From Colocasia esculenta (Eukaryota > Streptophyta > Magnoliopsida > Alismatales > Araceae): a stretch of DNA of 64,000 nucleotides. Below, one piece after another: positions 34,801 to 46,800 of this stretch. Every line of letters starts with the position of its first letter. The stretch's first letter is position 1. The notes beneath the pieces were generated by a model. It was not told the origin of the DNA and searched no databases. It was given only the letters and a program-made list of their open reading frames with translations. Both the position numbers and the translations under genes were made by a program. Where the stretch lies: NCBI GenBank assembly GCA_014218235.1, contig CM024766.1:70793207-70857206 (forward strand), in the 5' to 3' direction.

Positions 34801-37800
34801 GTTAATATGGTATAGAGACACACACACACACACATCGTTAATATGGTATAGACACACACACACACACATATGTATAAGGTGTTCGTTAATATGGTATAGA
34901 GACACACACACACACACATCGTTAATATGGTATAGACACACACACACACACATATGTATAAGGTGTTCGTTAATATGGTATATATACTTTAAAGATATAA
35001 CATTAATCATGTCTGTACATTAATAGATATGTATGTGATTACATATATATTGTATACATATATGAATGTGTAATTTATATATATGATTACATATATCATA
35101 AATGCATATTTAAGTATTGAATACATATATATATAATATTATGTGTAATATATGACTGTTTACATTAATACATATCTATATATGCAATAGTTACAATAAC
35201 ACGCCGTTGAACCCTGAAAAGTTTGTGGTGGATATCTACAAAGGGAAATGCCAAAGGCCATTTATAATGATCTAATGGTCTCTTAAGTAGCCCCATGGTT
35301 GCTGAAGTAATATTGGATCCGAGTCCCTTTTCAAAGGTAACTTGTGAATGAAGTAAATATCATTATTATTTAGGTAACCCCATGGTTGCTTAGGTAATAT
35401 TGGAACCAAGCCCCGCCCCTTTCAAATTAAGAGAGGGAATTTATTCATCAAGTCGGCATCAAATCTCTCCAGTGAGGCAAAAGTTCAGAAAAGAACAGCG
35501 CTTCGAAGAGAATATGTTGCGGAAGAAATTCGCCAGCAGAAGGTCAAAAAGATCAAAATTGAAGAACAGTACAAAGAACACGTGTGGCAGGAAGTGTTAA
35601 GCACTTACAAGCTCAAGCCTTCGTCGTAAGATCTCCGAAGAAAAGGATAAAATCTCACAACATCCAACACCCTTCATGAGAAAACCACATGTGGCCTATT
35701 TATAGAAAAATCCCCCTATGTAAAACCCATCTAACCGATGGACCTACCATCGGTTAAGGGACCCCCCCCCCCCCCCCCCCCCCCCCCCTTAACCGATGGA
35801 ACCTACCATCGGTTAAGGAGGGTCACCATCGGTTAAGGAGGGACCTCCCTCCTTAACCGATGGTACCCTTCCATCGGTTCTTAACCGATGGAAGGGTACC
35901 ATCGATTAAGGAAGGAAAGAACCGATGGAAGGGTACCATCGATTAAGGAAGGAGCCCTGAACCGATGGTACCCTACCATCGGTTAAGGAAGAAACCTTAA
36001 CCGATGGAAGGGTTCCATCGGTTAAGCCTTAACCGATGGTATCCACCATCGGTTACCTCTCTCTCCTCTCTCAAATGTAAAGGGGCAAAACCCCTATAAA
36101 TACCCCATGTAGCCCGATGGTGAAGGGGCCGGATTTTGGAAAAGAAATAGAAAAGGTCCTGCTGCTGAAATTCAAAGGAAACTCCTTTCTTTCTGAAATT
36201 TGAAGAGGCAAGGTTCTGCTCGGCGTGAAGGTATTCGCCCTCGGCAAGCAAACCTCGGCAAGCAAAAAGGGTCGCCTCTCCCTCCGGCTACGAAATCTCC
36301 TTAATCTCCCCCATGTCGAGTTAGTCTCCATGGGGGGGGGGGGGGGGGGGTTCTAAAATCCAAACATAATCCATATCTCAACATTGAGTGAGTCTTTGTG
36401 GAGATAAAATTATGCTTGTGTGCTCCGGTGTTTAAATACCTTCCATGTCGAGCGAATCTCCATGGGTAGAAGATATTTAACATCAATGTTCTTGTGTTCT
36501 AAATGTTTCCATATCGAGCGAGTTTGTATAGATATAAGCATTTAGGGACATATGTTCTCCACTCTCGTTGAGCGAGTCTCCGAGAAGGGTAAGTTTTTGT
36601 GCTCATATGTGTATGTTTTTGGGGAAATTCTGCCCAAGTGGAGGTTCTACCCAAAAATATACTCGTATGTTCACAAATGATATTGTGCTCATACACATAT
36701 ATTTTCTAGGGAAACTCTGCCCAAGTGGAGGTTCTACCCAAAAATATACTCTTATGTTCATAAATGATATTGTGCTCATACACGTATGTTTTCTGGGGAA
36801 ACTCTGCCCAAGTGGAGATTCTACCCAAAAATATACTCGTATGTTCACAAATGATATTGTGCTCATACGTGTATGTTTTTCTGGGGAAACTTTGCCTAAA
36901 TAGAGGTTCTGCCCCAAAATATACTCGTATGGTCACAAATAATATGTGTTCATATGTATATGTTTTCTAAGGAAACTCTGCCCAAATAGAGCTTCTGCCA
37001 AAAAACATGCCCATATGTTTATGAATATATATATTCATATGTACGTATTTTAAGGGGAGACTCTGTCCGTACAGTGACTCTGCCCTAAAATAATATGGCC
37101 ATATGTCCATGAAATGAATGTTTGTGTATTTACACGGCAGCTCTGCCTATGCGGAAACCATGCTTAAATTCACAATATATCCAAACACCAAATAAATTCG
37201 CGGGTATACGCCCCCCTCATTTCTCAAATTATATACTAAACCCTCAAATGGAGTTCATACTCTTTTTAAAATAAAATCCCTTTTCAAAGCAAATCAATTT
37301 CGTCTGATAAAAAAATTAGGAAACACCATGTTATTATTTTCTAGAGAAATGCAAAACCTCTCGACTTTGCTATTAATGGTATTTGGGTTAAAACTGATAT
37401 AAAAATAACATCAAAGGCTTTTAATCCGATGTAGCACACGCTACCCTAATCGCCTGATGAAATAAAATCACAGAACAAATAAGCTCAAAGTAAAACTGGT
37501 GCTCTTGTCCGTTCCTTGGACGTAAAATATTCTCTTCGCATTGCGTGGATTTTAAATTCTGTCTGTTGGACAGACTGGCACGCCCCTGTGGACACAAAAA
37601 AAATTTGTGTCACCATCCCCATTAAAATCCCCATTTCCAGAAATGCCCCTCCCTTAACCGATGGGGCTACCATCGGTTAAGGGGTTTTCTCCCCCCAACC
37701 GATGGTAGCACCATCGGTTGGAGGGACAAACCCCTCTAACAGATGGTACTACCATCTGTTAGAGGGGAATTCCCCTCTAACAGATGGAACTACCATCTGT

Positions 37801-40800
37801 TAGAGGGACCTCCCCTTGAGAGTCCCCTAACCGATGGGACTGCCATCGGTTAGGGGAGTCTTCCCCTCTAACCGATGGGAGTTCCATCGGTTGAGGGAAA
37901 TTCCCCTTTAACCGATGGAACCTCCATCGGTTAGGGGAGTCTTCCCCTCTAACCGATGGGTGTTCCATCGGTTAGGGGGGGATTTCCCCTTTAACCGATG
38001 GAACCTCCATCGGTTAAGGGGAATCCCCTTTAAAAAAAAAAAAAAAACAGGAACAAAACTGAAGAACCCCTAACCGATGGTACTACCATCGGTTAGAGGG
38101 GCTTTAACCCTCTAACCGATGGTACCCCCATCGGTTAGAGGGAATTTTCCCTCTAACCGATGGAACCCCCATCGGTTAGAGGCCCCCATTCCCACACAAT
38201 GTAAGGGGGTGCCTTCCCTTATAAAAGGCACCCCCATTCCCCCATTCGAGAGGCTGGTCGGCCGGAGAAGGTGCTACAGCCCCCCCTTTGAAGCAAATTG
38301 CTGTCCCCCTTCTTTCCCAAAGCCCGAGCAATAGAAAGTTCTTCAAAGAATTTCCAAAGCTTTCCTTCTCTCAATCCCATTTCTTGTGTGTGAGTGAAGG
38401 TATCAAATTTTTTGCATACGGCATCGGCAAACTTCATCGGCTAAAAGTCCGCAATAGCGGCACCGGCCCTCACAGGCTATAGGTTCTAAATACCGTCCAT
38501 TCCGGACATATGGTATTTTAGATACCTTTGTTATTCATGCCACCTCCCATCGAGTTTTAAACTCTCCGGGACGGTGTGTTTGTGCTATATGCATATGTTT
38601 CTTAGAGGAGACTCTGCCCAAGTGGAGATTCTGCTCAAGAACATATTCATATATTCACATATTCGTATTTTATATATATGCTTCTTAGAGGAAACTCTGC
38701 TCAAGTGGAGATTCAACCTAAGAACATATCTATAAATGTCAAATCTGTGTTTATATTGATATGTTTCTTAGAGGAGATTCTGCCCAAGGGGAGATTCTGC
38801 CCAAGAACATGTTTGTATATTCACAAATTTGTATTTTTATATGCATGTTTCCTAGAGGAAACTCTGCCCAAGTGGAGATTCCGCCTAAGAACATATCTAT
38901 AAAATTCAAATTTGTGCCTATACACATGTGTTTCTTGAAAGGAAGCTCTGCCCATGTCAGAGTTTTCCCTCTAAAAACATATCAATATAATCACAAACTT
39001 TGTATTCATATACATGTGTTCCCAAGAGGAAACTCCGCCCACGGACATGTCTATATAATCATAAATTCGCAATTATATGCGTAAGCCTCTCAAAAAGGAT
39101 TCTGCATTTGCAGATGGTACCTTTTGCTGAATACTCCATTCAAATAGGAATACCGGTGAGAAAATATGCGTAAACTGCAAATTTATGATCATACACACAT
39201 ACTTTCTTAAGGGCAAAATCCCTCCGGACAAAGATTCTCTGAGGACACATGGATATAAGTACATGTTCATATGAATATATCTCCGTGAGGGCATTCCGCA
39301 TAGGCAGAAACTCTGCCAAAATAAATTTATGGAAATGGTGATGATATACACACATCCAAGAAAAAGGGGACAGGACCCGAACTGTGACAGGACCGAACTG
39401 TGACAGGACCCGAACTGTGCTCAGTCACTCCAAAGAGCAGCATAAATGCATACTCACAAGAACTGCGTTCATTTGGACAGTTTTCAGAAAGGAGTTTCAA
39501 ATTGACAAGAGCGTCCATGGAAATACGTACATACGTTCTTTGAAAATCATACTCATACAAGTAAAAAAATGAATGATGAATGAATGAAATGATGAACGAG
39601 GAGGAAGGAAACTCTGCCTCAATTCGGACTTCTTTTTTTTAAAAAAAAGAGATGTTGTAAAAGAATATCACATCATAAAAAAAAAAGGGGGGGTTGATGC
39701 AGCAACTCTTCTAAATGCTACTTCTAATCACGACTTCCCCCAAGTTCGGAATCAAATGCACGGGTGTATGCCCGTCTGCAATAATAATCCTCAGGTTTCC
39801 AAAATAAAACCTTCAAACAACATCTTTCTCAAAAAAGGAGAGGAGGGAGACCCCAAATGGGTTCACGGAAATATATCTGTTCCCTTCTTAAAAGTCATAT
39901 CTCGGACTCCGCAAAGGGCAGTCTTTTCAAAAATGAAACACTCAAAGCAAAAGTATTTCAAAAATAACCAAAAGAAAAATGATACATCACGACCAGGATT
40001 TTCTAAAAAAGTGTGTATTTTCTCATCCCCTTTGCTATGAATGGTATTCGGGTTAAAACTGGTGTTAAATAACACCAAGAGTCTTAACTCGATGTAAATG
40101 TAACATCGACTCCGGTCGATGGAGACAGAGGTCCAGCACACGCTACCTCAATCACCTGATGAGTATAGATACGGGACTCAAGGAGTTCAGATTAAAATAC
40201 GGCGCACCCGTCCGTCCCTCGGACATCATACCCGTCCGTTCCACGGACATCATACCCGTCCGTTCCACGGGCACCATACCTGTCCGTTCACGGACACCAT
40301 ACCCGTCCGTTCACGGACACCACACCCGTCCGTTCCATGGACACCCAAAAATACCTTCTCCGCATTGCGCGGACTCTTTCTTCTGTCTGTTAGACAGACT
40401 GGCACGCCCCGCAAATCACGATACACAAATCAAAGCATGTGAAATAAATGAATACCCAAATGAAATGGATACATGAACCAGATAAAATGAAATGAGCAAA
40501 CAAAACCAAATGATATGTTAAAGTGATATAAATCCCGTGTCAACAGCCCCACAAGGCAAAGTAAATAAATAAAAATCAAATCAAACTTAAACTTCAATAA
40601 AAATCCAACAATTTTTTTTCCCGCGGCCGACACACACTTTGCGTGAATATTTAAAAAGTTTAAAATAAATATGTATGTCATTAAATTCATATAAAACTTA
40701 GCCTTTTTTGTCAAATTAAGTTTTCGAAGTCAAAAAGATAAAAAACAAACTATCAAATATAACTTTTTTAGAAAAAAAATAATTCTCTTTTATAAATAAT

Positions 40801-43800
40801 CACAAAATTACCATTGTTATTATATCATCATGATTAAAATAATCTGTAGAGGTATTCTTTAGTCCCACATTGAAAGATAGTGAGAACAAGTGTGTGCTTA
40901 TCAGCAAGAGCCTCACCTCTTCTCCTAAGAGGGCCCTTTTAAAGGACAAAACCCCAAGCATAGGGACAATACCTCTTGGGAGGCATACTTAAATCACGTC
41001 TCTTCATTGGCGCCGTCTGTGGGAACGAACGAGAGGCTATGTGCCCTACCCGAGCGTCTCATCTTCATGAGACCCGCACACCCGTATCCTCACTGGGGGG
41101 GCTGTGTAGAGGTATTCTTTAGTCCCACATTGAAAGATAGTGAGAACAAGTGTGTACTTATCAGCAAGAGTCTCACCTCTTCTCCCAAGAGGGCCCTTTT
41201 AAAGGACAAAATCTCAAGCATGGGGACAATACCTCTTGGGAGGCACACTTAAATCACGTCTCTTCATTGGCGTCGTCTGTAGGAACGAACGAGAGGCCAT
41301 GCGCCCTACCAGAGCGTCTCATCTTTATGAGACCCGCACACCCTTATCCTCACCGGGGGGGGGGGGTTGTGTAAAGGTATCCTTTAGTCCCACATTGAAA
41401 GATAGTGAGAACAAGTGTGTGCTTATCAGCAAGAGCCTCACCTCTTCTCTTAAGAGGGCCCTTTTAAAGGACAAAACCCCAAGTATGGGGACAATACCTC
41501 TTGGGAGGCACACTTAAATCACGTCTCTTCATTGGCGCCGTCTGTGGGAACGAACGAGAGGCCATGTTCCCTACTCGAGCGTCCCATCTTCATGAGACCC
41601 GCACACCCTTATCCTCACTGGGGGGGCTGTGTAGAGGTATTCTTTAGTCCCACATTGAAAGATAGTGAGAACAAGTGTGTGCTTATCAGCAAGAGCCTCA
41701 CCTCTTTTCTCAAGAGGGCCCTTTTAAAGGACAAAACCCCAAGCATGGAGACAATACCTCTTGGGAGGCACACTTAAATCACGTCTCTTCATTGGCGCCG
41801 TCTGTGGGAACAAACGAGAGGCCATGTGCCCTACTCGAGCGTCCCATCTTCATGAGACCCGCACACCCTTATCCTCACTAGGGGGCTGTGTAGAGGTATA
41901 CTTTAGTCCCACTTTGAAAGATAGTGGGAACAAGCGTGTGCTTATCAGCAAGAGCCTCACCTCTTCTCCCAAGAGGGCCCTTTTAAAGGACCAAACCCCA
42001 AGCATAGGGACAATACCTCTTGGGAGGCACACTTAAATCACGTCTCTTCATTAATGAAGAGGTGAGACACACTTAAATCACGTCTCTTCATTAAGTGTGC
42101 CTCCCAAGAGGTATTGTCCCCATACTTGGGGTTTTGTTTTTTAAAAGGGCTCTCTTGAGAGAAGAGGTGAGGCTCTTGCTGATAAGCACACACTTGTTCT
42201 CACTATCTTTCAATGTGGGACTAAAGTAAACCTCTACACAGCCCCCCTCAGTGAGGATAAGGGTGTGCGTGTCTCACGAAGATGAGACGCTCGGGTAGGG
42301 AGGTATTGTCCCCATGTTTTGGGTTTTGTCCTTTAAAAGGGCCCTCTTGGGAGAAGAGGTGAGGCTCTTGCTGATAAGCACACACTTGTTCTCACTATCT
42401 TTCAATGTGGGACTAAAGGATACCTCTACACAACCCCCCCCCGGTGAGGATAAGGGTGTGCGGGTCTCATGAAGATGAGACGCTCTGGTAGGGCGCATGG
42501 CCTCTCGTTCGTTCCTACAGACGACGCCAATGAAGAGACGTGATTTAAGTGTGCCTCCCAAGAGGTATTGTCCCCATGCTTGAGATTTTGTCCTTTAAAA
42601 GGGCCCTCTTGGGAGAAGAGGTGAGACTCTTGCTGATAAGTACACACTTGTTCTCACTATCTTTCAATGTGGGACTAAAGAATACCTCTACACAGCCCCC
42701 CCAGTGAGGATACGGGTGTGCGGGTCTCATGAAGATGAGACGCTCGGGTAGGGCACATGGCCTCTCGTTCGTTCCCACAGACGGCGCCAATGAAGAGACG
42801 TGATTTAAGTATGCCTCCCAAGAGGTATTGTCCCCATGCTTGGGGTTTTGTGCTTTAAAAGGGCCCTCTTGGGAGAAGAGGTCATGCGCTCTACCCGAGC
42901 GTCTCATCTTCATGAGACCCGCACACCCTTATCCTCACTGGGGGGCTGTGTAGAGGTAATCTTTAGTCCCACATTGAAAGATAGACACACTTGTTCTCAC
43001 TATCTTTCAATATGGGGCTAAAGAATACCTCTACACAGCCCCCCCCAGTGAGGATAAGGGTGTGCGGGTCTCATGAAGATGAGACGCTCGAGTAGGACGC
43101 ATGGCCTCTCGTTCGTTCCCACAGACGGCGCTAATGAAGAGACGTGATTTAAGTGTGCCTCCCAAGAGGTATTGTCCCCATGTTTGGGGTTTTGTCCTTT
43201 AAAAGGGCCCTCTTGGGAGAAGAGGTGAGACTCTTGCTGATAAGCACACACTTGTTCTCACTATCTTTCAATGTGGGACTAAAGAATACCTCTACGAGAT
43301 GATTTCCTGCTTGGGCCGGAACCAAGCGGGCCTACACTTGGAAGAAGGGAAGAAGGACGCCGGAAGCGGACGGATGCCTGTAAAACCAGAAGGGAATCAG
43401 GGGGGTCCGGTTGAAGAACCGGGGAGAACCCTCCGATGCTTAAGTTAGAGATGGACTCAAAGGCTTGGAAGAAGAAGGTTCAGTATTACGCAAGAGAGGT
43501 GTGCCTTGGATTGCGTACCTCTACATGGAGGCTTACCGGTGCCTTTTATAGGCAGAAGTGCTGCGGGAGAGGGACGGAACGTCCCTGATCAATGCCGCAA
43601 ATGGCGCGCCCGTTAGCGTCCTTAGCGGGGGAGTTACGCGTTGAGGCGCTCTACAGTTAATGCACCACTTGATCGTGGGGCGTGTGTGGTGTAGCCGTTA
43701 TAACTACCGCGAGGGGATGAAGGGCCGCTTGGATTCTCCTGGGCGGAAGGTACCGAGCAGGTAATGTGACGGAATGCCTCGGCCAAGCACGTTAAACCGA

Positions 43801-46800
43801 TAATGCACTTGATCCGAGTCCGCCTCCCGCGAACGGGTCGAAGCCTCGCAAGGGAAACCAAACCACAGTCCGTGTAAACATAAAGGAACACACCACATTT
43901 CATATATAATTTTTCACAATTTACATAGCCATATTCCATTAAAACTGTAAAGGTGTACAAGAGTCTGGGGCATACCCCGAGGTACAATAAAGAAAGTAAA
44001 CAACTAACTAAACTACACTGCTGGAACTACTCTGCTGGAGGTACTGACCCTGCTCCGCTACGACGCGGCCCAAAACTGGAAGTCGGACGGGAAACGTCCT
44101 CCTCGCTCTCACCTGTGGGGGTAGGGGGTGAGCCTCTCTAGTCACTGGCTCAGTAGGGAACTCCCCCAAAGCCGAACAAACCACAAACCACAGGTACGAA
44201 ACAGTAAACAGTACCAACAATATATAAAACAGCTAAGCAGGTAAGTAAAGCTGTAAAACTACTCACCGTATGCCGACTACGAGAAACAACTGTAGTAACT
44301 AAACGGAAAACCTAAACAGGTGTACAAGCTAGAGTAGAGACAGCCAACACGAGCCACGTAAACTGGTTCACGACACTAGAAACTGACTCGGACAACTAAC
44401 ACAGGTCCACCTCTCAGTCTCGCAGCCACGGACGAAAGGACCAGCTGCCGCTCCACGTAAAAAGTCAAGCAACTGTGGAGACCAACTAAACCACCACAAC
44501 CTGCAGACCACACGGTCACAGGCCCATGCCTGGCACCTCCAGAGACCCTGGCCTGGGCTCGCTAGAGTGAGGCACTGGAAAAGGACTAGCTGGGGACCAG
44601 TGTCGACTACTGGTGTCCGTACCCCCAACTACGAGCGCGCTACAAGTGACTAAAAACAACCACAACTGTCACTGTCCCACTGTCGTCTTCCCTCAGCTGG
44701 ACGTACAACTCTAACACAAGAGTGAAGGTGTCCAGGTCAGACGACACAGACCTCTACGGTACTACACAAGTACCGGGACAAAGCCCTGAGCTAACAGCCT
44801 GGCTCACAAAGAACCTGGGGCACCCAACTGAAGAGGTAACCACGGTAGGCGTCGTACTACTCGCTACGTACACAAAACCACGTGCACGTCACACACACAA
44901 ACTGCGTGAAATCCCACGTAAACCACAAGTGACTACTGGTCCACTACACGTGAACCCAACTGACTCGCGTACACAACGCGCAGTCACCGAAGTAAACAAC
45001 TAACAGCATGCCTTGCATGCTAAATACGAGAACCATGTGCACTTAGTGCACCTCGTATGATACCACGCATGCATTATCGATAAAACACCATAAATAGCCA
45101 TTTCTGTTCATATATAAGTAGGCGGCCACATCGATTGCCGCTTACAGGCAGTAGACGGCAAGGTCCCTGGCCGTCAACCTCCTGGCTGAAGATCTTGGCG
45201 GCAAACGATGTTGACGCCAAGTTCCCCGGCCTTAAACCCTGCAGAAACCCTAATCCGGTCCTGTGGGTTTTCTAACTGTTCTAACTACTGAAAAACATGC
45301 AAATGCTATTCCTCTAGCATGCCAGGACCCAATGCAACCCATTTAAACATGATTCAAACAATAAACTACACAAACCACCCATTATCCCGTTTGGTGCAAC
45401 TCTATCCAAATATGGATTATCATGCTGGTTTACGTAGTTATGATGTGTTTTAATGTTTCTACGGAGCTACCAGGGTTCGTCCCCTACCTCAGAACGCGTT
45501 AGAATCTCCCGCAACTCCCCGGTTTACGCCGTGCCCTCCGCGAACTCTCACGCGAATTGCACCACGCCGCGACGTTTCCTCGCGCAATCCGGCAACGCCG
45601 CGCGTCCCACGATCGACCAACCACTCCTCGGTACCTATTAGAACCTTCAGAAATACCAGGGCGCGAAGCTGGGGCGAGAGGGAGAGAGGGTGAGCTGAGG
45701 GAGCTGCCCTCGGGTGAACATATAACCTGTTGAACTGACAGGTTGGCGTCAACCCCCTTGTCGCCCACATACACCGCCAGACTAAACGTCCACATCTACT
45801 ACCGCCAAATTCATGAAGTAAACGTCCATGAACCTGGACGCCAATAGTAAACGACCACCCCTTGGCCGCCAACTCAGACAGAACAGTAGCAGGTTCTGTT
45901 TCATTTCAGAACTCACCCTGCTCTGCACCTGCTCAAGCCACACATTCTCACCAAGCATTCCACACAACCCACACACACTGGCCTCACAACGGCCACCACA
46001 ACCACAATGCACAAGATCCGCATGGATCCGAAAAGCACGCGACGTTACAGGTAACCTGCTCGGTGAGTTAGACCTGTTGTTCGGTAGCTGGGCCCGCTGT
46101 TCGGTGCCTGGCGCCTGGAGGCATGGCTTGTGCAGACAGCGCCAGAGCGTGCTTCGAACAGGGTCTGTTCGATAGATCACGTTTGAACCGATCGGAACAA
46201 GAGGCCTCCGGGGACGTGCCCAAGGGAGCTCGGTGGTGCTTGGACCTTATGGTCGTTTTCTGGAGTCCTTGGCGCAGTCTTCGAGGAGACGTGGCGCCCT
46301 GTTGAGGGGCCATGCTCGCCTGGGGAGCCCCGATGGGTTGTGATGGGCCTAGGTGGCTGGAAACGGCCACCACACTTGTCCCCTACGCTCTCAGTGGTTT
46401 GGGAACCAGAGCGATTGAGAGTGGTGACTTGCCCGGACGTCAAGTCTGCATTAAATGCTGTATCGTCCTCGGAGATCCAAACGGATACATGACGACGCCG
46501 CTTGGTGAGTCCCCTCAAACGCAGAGCTTTCATAATGGGCGCGGGGGTCGTGTCGAGCCACGGACGCCTCGTGCTCCGCTCGAACAGTCACCATCGCTGT
46601 ACTCGAGTAGCGACTTGGAGCAGGAGGTGCAAAACCGCCTTTTGTGGTCCGCTTCGAATTTCACGCCCCTCCTTCCTTATAAGGGAGTAGAGGGGGGCGA
46701 AGGTGGGAGCCACGCCTTCGAAATTGTTTGGAATTTTCTGCCTTCAGAACCTTCGTGCCCCCACGCTCTTAGTCGCCTTCTTCCTCGCGCTTTCTTCCTG

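Larger units (their letters stand above)
37587..40545 (+). mobile_element. solo LTR-2 nested in solo LTR-1, TSD GCCCC
   Basis: GCCCC occurs at 37582-37586 and 40546-40550. The LTR starts TGTGGACACAAAA and ends CCCGTGTCAACA, as does the solo LTR at 50221-52699. It contains the longest hairpin array (37655-38190), the TATA box CTTATAAAAGGC at about 38218, tandem CTCTGCCCAAGTGGAGATTC units (38600-39080), and GTCTGTTAGACAGAC with TGGCACGCCCC at 40381-40410. Removing it restores the LTR-1 sequence across the junction. Confidence 0.93.
35205..40632 (+). mobile_element. solo LTR-1, interrupted by a nested solo LTR-2
   Basis: The parts are 35205-37586 and 40551-40632. It matches the solo LTR at 61174-63204 from start (CGTTGAACCCTG, with the first T mutated to C) to end (GCGGCCGACA). 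Flanks are CACGC (35200-35204) and CACAC (40633-40637), a 5-bp duplication with one transition. U3 holds the hairpin array (35730-36055). A TATA box CCTATAAATA lies at about 36090, followed by GGCGTGAAGGTATTCGCC and the CTCTGCCCAAGTGG repeats (36600-37150). No internal region is left. Confidence 0.88.

Noticed and set aside
34735..35023. ORFs with HTHTH/CVCV repeats
   Set aside because: CA/TG microsatellite read in frame on both strands.
36568..36936. ORFs on both strands with repeated FLGKLCPSGGSTQKY-type units
   Set aside because: They are translations of the LTR tandem CTCTGCCCAAG units, open on both strands.
40845..43295. Array as a tandem tRNA or 5S rRNA gene cluster (Cassandra-type)
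   Set aside because: No 5S-like internal promoter or tRNA cloverleaf is visible. The primer site and purine tract define LTR and internal parts.
43953..45003. Possible genes in solo LTR-3 (62 and 93 codons and others)
   Set aside because: Short, no domains, and lying within an LTR defined by exact GGTAA flanks.
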